A DNA stretch of 64,000 nt, from the NCBI GenBank assembly GCA_024305745.1, contig JAHRBS010000007.1, positions 3,844,001 through 3,908,000 of the forward strand. The letters are read 5' to 3'. The DNA comes from Polyporus tsugae. Its lineage: Eukaryota; Basidiomycota; Agaricomycetes; Polyporales; Polyporaceae. Below are positions 1 to 12,484 of this stretch, one piece after another. The notes beneath the pieces were generated by a model. It did not search any database, was not told the DNA's origin, and saw only the letters and a program-made list of their open reading frames with translations. How positions within the stretch are numbered: the stretch's first letter is position 1; every line of letters begins with the position of its first letter. The position numbers were made by a program, and so were the translations under genes.

Positions 1-352
1 CGGCGAAGCGCGTAGCCCTGCCTCCTCCAGACGAGGATCCTGCGTCCCAGAACGCCCACGTCTGCGTCATCTGCACGGTCGAGCCCCGCGATATCATCTG
101 TTGGCCATGCCGGTGAGTGCACGCCGCTACCATTTAATGAACTTCCCTCGGCCGACCTGAGGTCGCTAGATGTCTCGCGCTCTGCGACGACTGTCGGAAC
201 AACCTGGCCTCGCGCTCCTCGGCCTCGAAGCACACCTGCCCGTGTTGTCGGAGGAGGTACGCCCCTCGTTTCCGCATGTGTGTATATCTGGAGTGTCCTG
301 ACGGCCATGGCGCGATAGCGTGGAAGGATACTCGAAGATCTACATCCCATGA
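1..352 (+). CDS. RING-finger protein, 3' end (Asi1/Asi3-like E3 ligase)
   Basis: Only the last exons are in the window: <1..112, 170..256 and 319..352, joined by GT-AG introns of 57 and 62 nt. They encode a C-terminal RING-HC finger: CVICTVEPRDIICWPCR, then CLALCDDCR, then CPCCRR, which gives C3HC4 spacing. A short tail, SVEGYSKIYIP, and TGA follow. A RING at the extreme C-terminus with this tail is typical of fungal membrane-anchored ubiquitin ligases related to Asi1/Asi3, which act on inner nuclear membrane proteins. That role is family knowledge. The membrane spans that would support it would lie outside the window. The N-terminal part is cut by the window edge. The frame is continuous across both introns, so the 3' end is firm; the family name is less so. 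Confidence 0.75.
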
Positions 353-1042
353 GGCCGCGGCCTCGTCACAATTAAACGCAATGGTGCCGTACACTCTGTA
401 ACTTATACGCATGGATGGATGTAATACCATACGGACCTATACGTGGGTACTTATCGCGGCTTTAGTTGTTGCGTTCCAGGTGTGCATGCTTGGCGATCTA
501 TCGCCGTCTCATTCCCGCGCAAGCTCGGATGGACATGGCCGGGAGAGGATCGATAACGACCTATGAGGAACACGCACTCGGACGGCCGGGGACATTTCAC
601 CGACGGCATCATCAACCTCAACCACGACCTGCTTCCAAATTGCGACATCCCGTCGGGTGTCCCTCGTGCTTGCTCCATAGCAGGTACTTACATCGAACAC
701 GCGAAGTATTTCCCCACACCGACCAAGCGAACAGTATTGCACATCGTACGCCCATTGGGAAATGCTTTGGTCCGCCCTGACTTACTCGGAACCTACGGAG
801 CGCGTTGGGTATCATTTGACTCAGTTTCCCTGGGTGTCCGCCACGAGGGATACTTCTCGTCACATTTCTCGCGATTAGCCTCGTACAGCGGACCTCGCAT
901 CAGACTTTGGCTTCCAACGTGGATGGCCTTCGTCGTGATTTTCCTTTCAAGCAGAAATCAAACATATGACATAGAAGTTCGGAACCCTTAGCCAGGCGCC
1001 GATGCTCGATAGTCTTCACACAAGATCGCTCCTCACCTCGTC

Positions 1043-1176
1043 ATTGGTCCGCAGTAACCCATCCAGGCCCCCACTCGAACCGTCGGGTTCCGGGCGCGAC
1101 GGTAAGTACGCGGACCTCTCAATACGCATCAATGCTCGGCGCCTCACAGTTCAATAGGTCGTATATAGTATATATA
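1043..1176 (+). promoter_or_regulatory. Promoter of Kre9-like gene A: inverted CCAAT box and TATA element
   Basis: ATTGG (reverse CCAAT) lies at 1043-1047 in the block TCATTGGTCCGCAGTAACCC. TATATA elements lie at 1162-1167 and 1171-1176, about 108-122 bp before the ATG at 1284. The same two elements, in the same order and at nearly the same distance, precede genes B and C. This is direct sequence observation; promoter function is inferred. Confidence 0.55.
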
Positions 1177-1283
1177 CCCTCGTGTCCTCGCCAGGATCCC
1201 CAGACCCTCTCTGAGACCGTCTACCGCACTCGCATCCCAGCCCACTGTTCCCCGTGAACGCAACGACCTCGACGACAACAGCC

Positions 1284-2007
1284 ATGTTCGGAAAGCTCGC
1301 GCCGTCCTCTCTCGTCTATGTCTTCGCGTTCCTCGCTTGCAACCTGCAGTCCGTCCTCGGCGCGGCGGTCGCGCCGCGGGCCGCTCAGGATGTGTATGTG
1401 CCGCCTGTGCTGTACCCCACCGCTGGTACAGTATGGACCCTCGGGGAGCGTCAGAACGTCACCTGGTACGTTTGCAGCGCACTTGCCAGGGAGCATGATC
1501 GGGGATTGACCTTTCCTTCCCTCCCTTATAGGGATGTTTCGGACCCCCCTGTGAACATCACGAACCGCGAGGGCCTGATCCTTTTGCGGAAGGGCGACTC
1601 TGCCACCCCACGTAAGTCCTCATTCCCACAATCGGGCCGTATATATGTTGCGTTCCGCGAAGGTCTCAGAGTCCGTGGCTACACCGGCATTGCGACGGCG
1701 GTAGCCTCTGATCGAGCGCGTCACGGAACGTTGTGTGCCCTTGATCATGTTAAGTGATCGTTCACACTGCTGATGGCGCCACCACAGTTATCCTCCAGAA
1801 CGGGTTCGACATCCTCCTCGGGAGCATCGAGGTCACGGTGCCGTGGGTCCTAGAAGGCACAGATTACGCTCTCGTCCGTGCGTACCCCCGTCTCCTGTCT
1901 CATCTGGATGTCTGACGTTGACATTGATTTGCGGTTTGGAAGTGTTCGGCGACTCTGGCAATTTCAGCCCGGAGTTCACCATTACTGGCAGTGGCGTCGA
2001 GGCCTAG
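1284..2007 (+). CDS. Kre9/Knh1-like small secreted protein, copy A
   Basis: Four exons, 1284..1465, 1532..1611, 1788..1877 and 1943..2007, give 138 aa. Residues 1-27 form a signal peptide with a hydrophobic core (LVYVFAFLACNLQSVLGA). The rest matches the Kre9/Knh1-type N-terminal domain of Ser/Thr-rich GPI-anchored wall proteins: VPPVLYPTAGTVWTLGE, QNVTW, DPPVNITN, LILLRKG, IEVTVPWVLEG, LFGDSGNFSPEFTITG. It lacks the Ser/Thr-rich stalk and GPI signal of longer relatives, so it is probably a free secreted protein. Family members are linked to cell-wall beta-1,6-glucan assembly in yeast; many basidiomycete copies have unknown roles. The ATG was chosen for the signal peptide and because it matches copies B and C. 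Confidence 0.88.
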
Positions 2008-2284
2008 GCAACTGATCTGGCTCACCCACTGGAGAAAAGGAGTTTTGGCGTGGTAGGACTTGCGACGAACTTTACAGATCTGGATGGATTTATGACGGAC
2101 TTTCTTCGTTCGGGCATGCACTGTTGTGGACCATTGGTAAACACATGTCCACGTTCTGAATAGCATTACTTCTCGAGTTGTATTATAGGGCGTATGACAC
2201 ACGTGCGAACAAAATTCGAACTTTGCGATATTTCCAACTTCGACGATCCGGACCCATACGTGGCAACTAATTACCGCTGGGGGA

Positions 2285-3795
2285 AGGTCTTCAATGTGTC
2301 GAGAAATGATACTTTGAGTTTGATTGTGAGAGCAGTGTTTTTACCTGTCGAAAAGGGATGTTCAAGACCAATGTCAAATACATTGGAATATGCCCTTTTT
2401 TCGCTGTTAATGATATTGATTTGTGACGGTTGAACAATGCTTCGGACATTCTTTTCTCATCGTCGCGGACAGCCGTTTTCGTTCTATCCAACGGTGGTCA
2501 TGGTTCCACAGTGGCATACATGTATTCTAAATGACGACATGGAGGCTCTAGAGCTACCATGGTCGAGACGTCGTGGGGTGGTGGAGATTGCGCGCAGCGA
2601 AGCCACTGGAGGCCCGCCCGCCGCGGCGGGCAACAGATGTTGCGCCTGCAACCCCAAGGAAAGACAGATGTCCGAACTCACCTTCAAGTTCCTTTAACCG
2701 ACCCACGGCGACCTTGCCCACAACCCTACGTCTGCACCGTCTCCCCCATCGCCATCTCGGGCTCGACCATCATCTCCATCCCCCACAAGTTCCCATACGT
2801 CCGCTCCCGTGCTCCACGACTGCCCCTAGCAGTCGCCTCGCGCGGGCACTTGCACTGCAATTGGATCTGTCGCTCTCTTTGCTAGCGAGCGTCGACACCA
2901 CCAGGCTCGACCGTCTTCGATGCAGCGGCCTCGCTTGCCAGAGCTCGTCTGCGTGCGGGTTCAGATGGAATAAGTGCAAACCTGCAACGCGCGAGCACGC
3001 ACTGGCCGGTGCTGAACGTATTCGCAATCTCCTCTACCTAGCCAACCTTGTGCTCCGCGTCCACTCAACATCAGCATTCGTAAGGCCAAGGAGTAGCGAA
3101 TTAACTCACATGTCAAGTCGCCAAGGGGCCAGCGCCGTGTCATGGACTGAATGGCTGGATCGAATGAAACAGCGGCGTCCCGATCAATCATGAGAAATCA
3201 TATGTGCTCACCATGTTGCGCATTAATATTCATCCCCACTGCACCTCTACTTCCAGGGCTTTCATTAATTGGCCCAGGCTCCTCCCAGTAAACCAGTCCG
3301 CCACCGCATATAGCCACCTAACCAGCTTGTCCAGCCACGCAGAGGTCCGACCTAGCTGCATCGACTTGCTCTATAAAAGCACCTAGATATTATGTAGAGC
3401 CACAGATGTTGGTAAGCTGCGAAGTAGCCGGTGGAGCTCCGGGCTCGTCGTAAGTAGAACTTCGACCCAGCGACACCCTGGCCTTGGATTCGGAATTGTC
3501 AATGCCATTGTGTCCTGCTTGCATCCGGAATCCACTCAAGAGCAATAGAGAAAAAGCCAGGGGGCTATAAGGGCACCAGGATCCAGCAGGTGAGGAACAT
3601 GACATGATGGTGGTAGAAGGACAAGAGCGTCTTTGCATGAAGTCAACGTTTTGCGTAAGTTAAGTTCGAAGTCTTGACAGCTGTAATAGTGACGTCACCA
3701 ACTTCATATGGGCGTCTAATGAGTAACAATGATTTCAAGTGTGGCTGTTCTATACATTAATTTCGGAGATTCAATGATCTACATTGAAAAATCGC
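2285..3795. other. Segment interrupting the tandem array; no supported gene
   Basis: Unit sequence stops near 2280 (CTAATTACCGCTGG) and resumes near 3800 (TTATCGCGGCTGGCCC). In unit 3 the equivalent positions are contiguous, around 5520-5545 (CTTATCGCCTCTTGGC). About 1.5 kb of unrelated DNA therefore sits between units 1 and 2. It contains a short GC palindrome (CCCGCCCGCCGCGGCGGGC near 2610-2630). I see no terminal inverted repeats, transposase or convincing exons. Open frames in it show no family features. Confidence 0.45.
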
Positions 3796-4322
3796 TCCCA
3801 TGTTATCGCGGCTGGCCCTTTCGCTTCTCGTGCTCCAGCTGCAGACATGGCGCGTCTCATTCACGCGTAAGCTCGGACTCGACTCCGTGGTCAGGAGACG
3901 ATCGATGACGACCAATGGAGAGCACCCAGGTACTACGGCCGGGGACTTTTCACCGACGGCACCCTCAACCCCAACCACCTCGGGGCAAACGGGTCTCGGA
4001 CGCACAGGTTCTGGTCCCGGACCAGACAGACCTCACATTGTCCGGAACTGGGACCCGAGTTCTACTCATGCTGTTTCCAAGCGTTATTCGTGATTGGTGT
4101 CGTAGCATTCATAAGGTGGTAACGCCGTCTCTCTCCCAGGCGCTCACAGCTCATCCGTACGAAATCTCTACTGCGATTCCGTGATGGATACTCAACACCT
4201 GTCACCGCCGAGCTTGTGAGCTTGTGAGAGCCCGAAGAGAGCCCATAATGTCTGGATCCGAGACTAGAATGCCCAGGCAGACGTCGATGCTCGATACTTC
4301 ACACAAGATCGCTCACCCCGTC

Positions 4323-4430
4323 ATTGGTCCGCAATAACCCATCCAGGCCACTCGAACCGTCGGGTTTCGGGCGCGACGGTAAGTACGCGGACTTCCCAAT
4401 GCCCAGGTCAGGCCTCAGGTCGTATATATA
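4323..4430 (+). promoter_or_regulatory. Promoter of Kre9-like gene B
   Basis: ATTGG lies at 4323-4327 and TATATATA at 4423-4430, 111-118 bp before the ATG at 4541. This is the same arrangement as for copies A and C. Confidence 0.55.
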
Positions 4431-4540
4431 CCCTCATGATGTCCTCCTCAGGATCCTCAGACCCTCTCTGAGACCGTCTACCGCACTTGCATCCCAGCCT
4501 ACTGTTCCCCGTGAACGCAACGACCTCGACGACAATAGCC

Positions 4541-5234
4541 ATGTTCGGAAAGCTCGCGCCGTGCTCTCTCGTCTACGTCTTCGCGTTCCTCGCTTGCAAC
4601 CTGCAGTCCGTCCTCGGCGCAGCGGTCGCGCCGCGGGCCGCTCAGGATGTGTTTGTGCCGCCCGTACTGTACCCCATCGCTGGTACAGTGTGGACCCTCG
4701 GGGAGCGTCAGAACGTTACCTGGTACGTCTGCAGCGTGCTTGCCAGGGAGCGTGATCGGGAATTGACCTTTATATTTTTCTATTGTAGGGACGTTTCGGA
4801 TCCCCCTGTGAACATTACGAACAGCAAGGGCCTGATCCTTTTGCGTAAGGGCAATATTGGTACCCCACGTAAGTCCGCATTTCTACAATCGGGCCTTATG
4901 TTGCGCTCCGCGGAAGTCTCGTTCATGGCTACGTCGGCTCTGGGGCAGCCTCAGACTGAGCGCCATTGGGCCGTTGTGTGCCGCTGAATGTCCACACTGC
5001 TCATGCCGCCGCCACAGTTATCCTCCAGAACGGCTTCGACATCCTCCTCGGGAGCATTGAGGTCACGGTGCCGTGGGTCTTAGAAGGCACCGATTACTCT
5101 GTCGTCCGTGCGTAGTACCTCCCCTTCCTGTCCTTTCTGGATACCTGATGCTGATGTACATTTACCACTTGTAAGTGTTCGGCGACGGTGGCAATGACAG
5201 CCAGGAGTTCACTATTACTGGCAGTGGCGTCTAG
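4541..5234 (+). CDS. Kre9/Knh1-like small secreted protein, copy B
   Basis: Exons 4541..4722, 4789..4868, 5018..5107 and 5176..5234 give 136 aa. Exon lengths and phases (182, 80, 90 nt, then the last exon) match copy A exactly. The signal peptide is nearly identical to copy A. The mature part differs mostly in the last exon (LFGDGGNDSQEF instead of LFGDSGNFSPEF), and the protein ends two residues earlier. Same domain and expected secretion as copy A. It is intact, so all three copies appear to be maintained. Copy B is closer to A than to C. Confidence 0.87.
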
Positions 5235-6161
5235 GCCTAGGCAACTGATCTGGGTTTCCCGCTGGCGAAAAGAAGCTCTGACGTGCCAGCAGGTTTGCGA
5301 CGAACTTTACTGATTTGGAAGGATTTTACGACAGACTTTCTTCGTTCGGGCATCGGCGGCACTATTGTGGACCATTGGTAACACATCGGTCTCGACTCTG
5401 TGTCCACGTTCTGCATAGCACTACTAGAACTAGAGTTGTACTATCATGACACAAATCCGAACAACATTCGGACTTCGCGGTAGTATTGCCAACTTCGACC
5501 ATACGGACCCATATATGGCTACTTATCGCCTCTTGGCTTCTCGCGCTCCAGCCTCCAGGTGTGCATACATGGCGATCTATCACTGTCTGGTTCATGCGCA
5601 AGCTCAGACTCTGGACTCCGTACCGATGACTCCGATGGATGGGGCCCGGGAACCCCAACCACCTCGGAGCAAACGCTGGGTCTCGGGCGCACAGGCTCTG
5701 ATCCCGGACCAGTGCCAGGCGGACCTCACCTGTTCCCGAACTGGGACCAACGTTCTACTCATACTGTTTTCCAAGCGTTATTCGTGCCATAGCATGACGG
5801 TAAGGCTAGCACTAGGTTGAGGATCTCCCCAAGCCGTACCTAACAGTTTCTTGAACGCCAGTCGGTCTTGGCAAGTGCAGTAATCTCGGATTAATCCACC
5901 GACTGGGAGCCTAGGTAAGTAGTATTCTTGGACGTCGGCCACGAGGGATACTCCGTGTCACATTCCTCGCGATCAGGCAGGATTAGGCTCGTACAGCTGA
6001 CCTCGCTTCTGAGTATCTGCTTTCCAAGATTGGTATCCTTCGCTGTGTATACTTACCCCATTCAAGCCCAATCAGCGCAGATCAGACATATGTCATAGAA
6101 CGCCCAGGCAGCCGTCGATGCATGCATGCTCGATACTTCACACAACATTGCTCACCCCGTC

Positions 6162-6257
6162 ATTGGTCCGCAATAACCCATCCGGGGCCACTCGGAGCTC
6201 GGATATGACAATAGCCTTAGGCGGACCTTCTAAACGGCCGCTTAAGTTGCATATATA
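6162..6257 (+). promoter_or_regulatory. Promoter of Kre9-like gene C
   Basis: ATTGG lies at 6162-6166 and TATATA at 6252-6257, about 114-119 bp before the ATG at 6371. Order and spacing are conserved relative to copies A and B. Confidence 0.5.
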
Positions 6258-6370
6258 GTGCCCTTCCGTCCTCCCCATATTCCCCCGACCCTCTCTGAGG
6301 CCGTCGACCGCTCCAAATCCCATCCCTCTGTTCTCCCTGCACGAACGCAACGACCCCGACGACTACCACC

Positions 6371-7102
6371 ATGTTTAGAAAGCTCACGCCGTCCTCCCTC
6401 GTCTACGCGTTCGCGTTCCTCGCGTTCTACCTGCAGTTCGTACTCGGCGCAGCGATCGCTGCACCCCGGGCCGCTGAGGAGAAGCGGGATGTGTACGTGC
6501 CGCCGGTGCTCTACCCCCACAGCGGTACGGTGTGGACCGTCGGGCAGCGTCACAACGTGACTTGGTACGCCCTCTTCGTTCGCAGCATGTTTGCCTGCAG
6601 GGAGCACGATCGGGGATTGACTTTTCCATTCATGCTTCCCTTGCAGGGACGTTTCGGACCCCCCTGTGAACATCACGAACAGCAGGGGACTGATCCTTCT
6701 GCGGAAGGGCAGCCTTGCTACCCCACGTAAGTCAGTCCGCATCCCCGCACTACTCACATGCTGCGTCCCACGCGGAAGTCTCGTCTATGGCCACGCTGGC
6801 CCTGCAACGGTGGCAGCCTGGGACCGAGTGCCGTGCGGGATGTGGTGTGCCGCCGAATCTTCACACTGCTCATGCCGCCGCCACAGTCATCCTCCAGAAC
6901 GGCTTCGATATCCGCCTTGGGCGCATTGAGATCACGGTGCCATGGGTTGTCGAAGGAAGCGATTATGCCCTCGTCCGTGCGTACTTGAGTCTCCTATTCT
7001 CTCTGGATGCAATTGACGCTGATTCACGATTTGGAAGTGTTCGGAGACTCTGGCAATTTCAGCCCGGAGTTCACCATTACTGGCAGCGGCGTCGCGTATT
7101 AG
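6371..7102 (+). CDS. Kre9/Knh1-like small secreted protein, copy C
   Basis: Exons 6371..6564, 6647..6726, 6887..6976 and 7038..7102 give 142 aa. Introns sit at the same codons and phases as in copies A and B. Exon 1 is 12 nt longer because of a small insertion after the signal peptide (AAEEKRD region, a possible basic processing site). The conserved core YVPPVLYP, GTVWTVGQRHNVTW, DPPVNITN, LILLRKG, VPWVVEG, FGDSGNFSPEFTITGSG identifies the Kre9/Knh1-like domain. Predicted secreted protein without a GPI tail. It is the most divergent copy, so probably the oldest duplicate. Its function beyond the family link to the cell wall is unknown. Confidence 0.87.
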
Positions 7103-7660
7103 GCACCTAACCGACCTGGCTTACTGGAGAATGGCTTGTGATGAACCTTGACGATTTGAATGGACTTACGATGGACTTTTCCTTTAGTAACGAACCTACT
7201 TCCTGTGTTGTTCCTGTGTACCATTAGTTGGTACGGATGATGGACGACGGACTTCAGTGCTTTGTACTCACCGTTTGGGGTAGTACTGCTCGAGTTGTAG
7301 TATAGGGTGTATCATGACACAAATTCAAACAGAATAGGAACTTAATGGGGATACTACCAACTTCGACGTCGACGGCAACGTTGAAGGAGGTTTGGCGCCT
7401 ATCATGATGCGGAGAAGTACTTCCGATCGCATCGGAGGAAAACTGTTGGCGAATTCGCAATCCTCCGGAATCGCGATCGCCATAAAGTCCCCCCATGTGC
7501 AGGCAAGGCAAGAAAATGACTCTGTCTGCTGCTACCACCCCCATCGCCCCGTGCGGCGACAACACTCTCCACCGTACGAGACAGCGGGTATTGGGTGCTC
7601 GCTGTCTACCACAGGACCACTCCACCATCAGATAGCGCGGAGCGCTCCAAGTTTGTTTGA

Positions 7661-9454
<1,794 letters not shown>

Positions 9455-9718
9455 AGAGCGTTGTGTACAGTATGTAGAACAGGTGTAGACCAACGAAACC
9501 GGCTTTGTGCGCAACTGGGGGAGACGCTGGCTTGCAGCAACATTCCCACGCCACGAGGGGTATAAGAGGGCGTGTGACAGCGCAGGACTCCCCGTCGTCA
9601 CCCCGTCGTCACAACTGTTACCACTGCCCTCCCCCGCGGCCGCTGCGAGCCTCACCAGACTTGGACTGCCAGGCCGTCACTGTCACTGGCGCAACGCAAT
9701 ATAACGAGTTTCCTCGCC

Positions 9719-11052
9719 ATGGATCCCAACGGGCAACACGCCCCCGTAACCCCCTCTTCCTCGCGCAAGCGGTCGCGCGAAAACGAGACCCCTAGCCAAA
9801 GACACAAACGTGAGAAGGCCGCAGAACGGCAGCGCCGCAAACGCGAGCGCGACCGTCAGGCCGGTCTCCAGAGCATCCTCGCACTCTCCCAGCAGCAAGC
9901 CCAGCAGCTGCCTCCACCGCCGGTCGAGATCCAGCCGCCACCCACCCAACCACCGCCCTCCCCGACCGTCCAGGAGTACAAGGGCGGCGAGGAGCTCAGC
10001 CCGGAGGAGATCCAGAAGCGGGAGAGGATCAGAGCCGCCGCGCGAGAGCGGCAGCGCAAGCACCGTGCGCTCGTCAAGGCCCGCAAGCTGCGCGAGCTCG
10101 GGCTGGACATGGGGAACGAGATCATGCCAGGGATGGACGAGGTACAGTACCGGATCAACGCGCAGGGCGAGTACCAGCAGGTGCTGCCCCACGAGCTGCC
10201 GCCGCACCCGCACCCGCAGACACACCCGATGCACGAGCCGCCGTTCCCTCAGGGCCAGCCGCTAGGCGGGCAGACGTTCGCGAGCACGCTGCTCCTGTCC
10301 TTCTCGTGCGCGCCGCTGCTGAAGCAGCACCTCCTGCGGACGTTGTCGATGACCAACGAGGAGCTTGCGTCGCTCGAGCCGATCATTGCGCAAGCATGGG
10401 ATCACTGGGATCAGCAGGTATGTACTCTTTACTATCGTACCCCTTTGCAGACTCTGCGTCGGCTACCCTACTACCCTTTCTATCCTTTCATCTCTTCCAT
10501 GGACGTCGAAACCCGGTCTTTTCCCCCTTCCTTCCCTGTGTGCCACTTTTCCATGTGCCGCCGCTCACCGTGTATGCGTAGCGACGAATGCACTATGCCC
10601 AGGCACACGCCCCGAAAGCCCCAGACGGATCAACCCTCCCCGACCCAAACGGCCCTTACGGCCAACTGGGCGAACATGTCCCCGGACACCCATACGTGCA
10701 CGATCCCGCCCAAGCCAACGACTTCCGTGCCCGCTTCCACCGCCCGCTCGTCGCTCCCTCCCCGTTCCGGTCCGCCATTGCCGCGAGTGGGTCCGCACCA
10801 GGCCCACAAGAAGGATCCGCGCCCCCGCAGCAGCAATCAGCTTCAGCACCTCCTGGAGTACCCTCCGCTCCGCTCCCCCCACCTCCGCCTCCGCCTCCCG
10901 GCCCCCCAGCGACGAACGGGATCGATGCCGCCCTCGCAGGCACGAGCGAACAGCCCCCGATCTCGAATCCGCCGCCCCCGGCGATCGACCCTCAGCTGGG
11001 ACAGGCTCGGGACGAGGCGGCGGGAGTGGCGGGGAAGCTGGAGCGGTCGTGA
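9719..11052 (+). CDS. Basic, proline-rich protein with bZIP-like basic region (probable nuclear protein)
   Basis: Two exons, 9719..10417 and 10582..11052, joined in phase 0, give 389 aa. Residues about 15-50 are strongly basic (SRKRSREN, KREKAAERQRRKRERDRQ) and run into a leucine-spaced stretch, resembling a bZIP basic region with a weak zipper. A second basic block (RERIRAAARERQRKHRALVK) follows near residues 100-125. The middle is His/Pro-rich. A short hydrophobic segment, then TNEELASLEPIIAQAWDHWDQQ, ends exon 1. The C-terminus is Pro/Ala/Ser-rich with a run of prolines. A nuclear, possibly DNA-binding role is inferred from composition only. No enzyme motif is visible. The long antisense frame over exon 1 is a shadow caused by codon bias. 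Confidence 0.72.
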
Positions 11053-11130
11053 TGCGCGATGGTGGTGCGGATGTGTGTGATCGTTTGCCGTTTGGTGCGT
11101 CGGTGCTTTACGTTCAGTCCTGTCCGTCTT

Positions 11131-11282
11131 ATTGTGGCAGACCTCCTCATCCTCCTTCTCCCTCCTTCCTTCTCCCCTCTGCCCCTCCTTCCGTTTCTCC
11201 CTTGCTCCCTTGCTCCCTACCTCGCCTTCTCCCTACTTCCCTACCTCCTTACCTCTCTCCTCGTCCCTTCCGCGCACCAGGC
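11131..11282. repeat. Polypyrimidine tract downstream of the basic protein gene
   Basis: About 150 bp composed almost only of C and T (repeats of CTCCCTTGCTCCCTAC- and CTTCTCCC-like words), beginning about 80 bp after the stop codon. It probably lies in the 3' UTR. Such mirror-like homopyrimidine DNA can form triplex structures; no function is shown. Confidence 0.5.
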
Positions 11283-11599
11283 TGTACGTATGATTTGTAT
11301 CTTTCTAGCGAGGACTAGTTGTACGGCGTACGGTCCACGAAGCAGTTCTGTATTATACTCGGCCGCTCTTATGAGGGCCGTTGAATCTTCATAATCGTGT
11401 ATCGTCTCTTATGCCGCCTTTGTGGACCGTGGAAGTTGCCAAGTCAAGTTTCTTCCCATCCTTGCGCGCGTTTTCCGACCGCCTGGGGCTCCGATTCTGA
11501 TATCGATCTCAAGTAGTCCCCTTTTTATGGCTCTCCCGAGGTTAACGTTCAACGTTCAAACCGTATCGTTGGTCATGCCTTCGTTGATGATAGGGAGAT

Positions 11600-11800
11600 C
11601 GCCATAACGACGTCCTTGACCTGCAGGTATCCCGTTACACCTTCGATGGCACCTGACACCTTCACACTAACCACCACATAGGCTCAAGTCATATCCAGGG
11701 CGCAAGTCGCAGTTATTCAACCACTTTCGACGGGCGTTGGACGGTCTCCACGGTACTTAGTCCTGATGGTCCCTCAAGTTTCTCTGGACAGCGAAGCGAA
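11600..11800. repeat. Relic repeated at 13800-14010
   Basis: The stretch around CACCTTCACACTAACCACCA (11660-11690), followed by a GCGCAAGT..., GGACGGTCTC...TCCTGAT pattern, is clearly similar to 13868-14000 (CACCTTCACGCTAACCACCA, GGCACAAGT, ACGGTCTCTG, ATCCTGAT). Each copy lies upstream of a member of the orphan gene family at 12.6 and 14.3 kb, so it belongs to the duplicated block. No intact reading frame spans either copy. The rest of 11053-12130 shows no gene. Confidence 0.45.
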
Positions 11801-12131
11801 TCGTATCTGGTCACTCCGCTTACAGACACACACACGGTATAGGTCGTCAAGCATCTTCGATTTATCTTGTGCCTCATCCTGACGTGTCTCTTGCAATTGA
11901 ACAGGTACGCCCGAAAACCCTGTTCAAATGACTTATAGTCAATCCAGTGGTTAAATGTGTCGTTCACTAGCTACAAGACTCAAGAGACGAGATCAGGCAT
12001 CTATCTTAATGTGGCCCGGGAAGGGCTCGTTCCGAAACGTTACTAGCCATCCGCTCGCCCTTCCGAACCACCATCCTCCCCACCGCCGCTCACGGTCCGC
12101 CGATCATTCTTACTTACTGAAATTTTCCAAC

Positions 12132-12371
12132 ATGAACACGAGTAACGACCCTGCACAACTTTGCGATCCCGTCTATGGAAATAGAGTATCGGATGCAGAG
12201 GAAGCCCTGGCATCTGTGCGTATACTTACTCTCCGTTTAAACAACCCAATCTATGTCAAGCACGTCTGTCCACAGAAAATGGAGCGACCCATGTCGAACC
12301 CGGCCCCGAGGAAAACCATATTCAGATCCGAACTCGCGCTCGATGGCACTGTTGCTATATATTGTCAGTAA
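12132..12371 (+). CDS. Hypothetical small protein
   Basis: Open frame of 79 codons beginning MNTSNDPAQLCDPVYGN and ending AIYCQ then TAA. A 45-nt GT-AG segment (GTGCGT...TCAAG, 12218-12262) is in frame, so either reading is open. No domain recognised. It lies just upstream of the paired E-box of the first orphan gene copy. Could be spurious. Confidence 0.25.
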   Translation: MNTSNDPAQLCDPVYGNRVSDAEEALASVRILTLRLNNPIYVKHVCPQKMERPMSNPAPRKTIFRSELALDGTVAIYCQ

Positions 12372-12467
12372 GTAGGACATGGTCCATGGAAAGTTGGAGA
12401 ACAAACGCGGCGTTGACCTCGTCTACACAATGTGCGTGCCGAAATCCTTCGCGAGCGTTGGACGTCT

Positions 12468-12484
12468 CACGTGGACGCCACGTG
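12468..12484. promoter_or_regulatory. Paired E-box CACGTG-N5-CACGTG, copy 1
   Basis: Two palindromic CACGTG sites separated by exactly five bases (GACGC), 83 bp before the ATG of the copy 1 gene. The same CACGTG-N5-CACGTG arrangement precedes copies 2 and 3, with different N5 sequences. CACGTG is the classic target of bHLH and bHLH-zip regulators; sites spaced one helical turn apart suggest cooperative or tetrameric binding. Binding is inferred. Confidence 0.7.

Larger units (their letters stand above)
425..2280. repeat. Tandem duplication unit 1 (carries Kre9-like gene A)
   Basis: The unit starts with a block (about 425-720) that resembles 3800-3990 and 5500-5650. Shared landmarks are GGACC(C)ATA, GTGCATGC/GCATAC and the GCAAGCTCGGA-like stretch. 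A promoter block and the secreted-protein gene follow. It ends near 2190-2280 with a 3' block (TTCGAACTTTGC...CCAACTTCGAC) that recurs at 5446-5520 and 7310-7370. The leading non-coding part (353-1040) holds no gene I can support. Similarity extends well beyond the exons, so this is a segmental duplication rather than a set of retro-copies. Confidence 0.7.
3800..5445. repeat. Tandem duplication unit 2 (carries Kre9-like gene B)
   Basis: This has the same order of blocks as unit 1: leading non-coding block (3800-4200), promoter block, gene B (4541-5234), and a 3' block ending in CTAGAGTTGTACTATCATGAC near 5430-5450. The non-coding leader contains degraded open frames that differ between units, as expected for unselected sequence. 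Confidence 0.7.
5446..7375. repeat. Tandem duplication unit 3 (carries Kre9-like gene C) and its 3' flank
   Basis: The unit begins with a block homologous to 425-720 and 3800-3990, followed by spacer 5820-6130 (no gene seen). The promoter block, gene C (6371-7102) and a 3' block at 7103-7375 follow; the 3' block contains CTCGAGTTGTAGTATAGGGTG, as in unit 1. It diverges more from units 1 and 2 than they do from each other. Confidence 0.65.

Noticed and set aside
2600..2640. GC palindrome as a transposon end or terminator
   Set aside because: No matching inverted end within the inserted segment and no target duplication visible.
9683..10234. Long antisense open frame over the basic-protein gene
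   Set aside because: It is a shadow of the GC-rich, Arg/Gln-rich coding strand; the sense strand has a coherent product with a proper intron.
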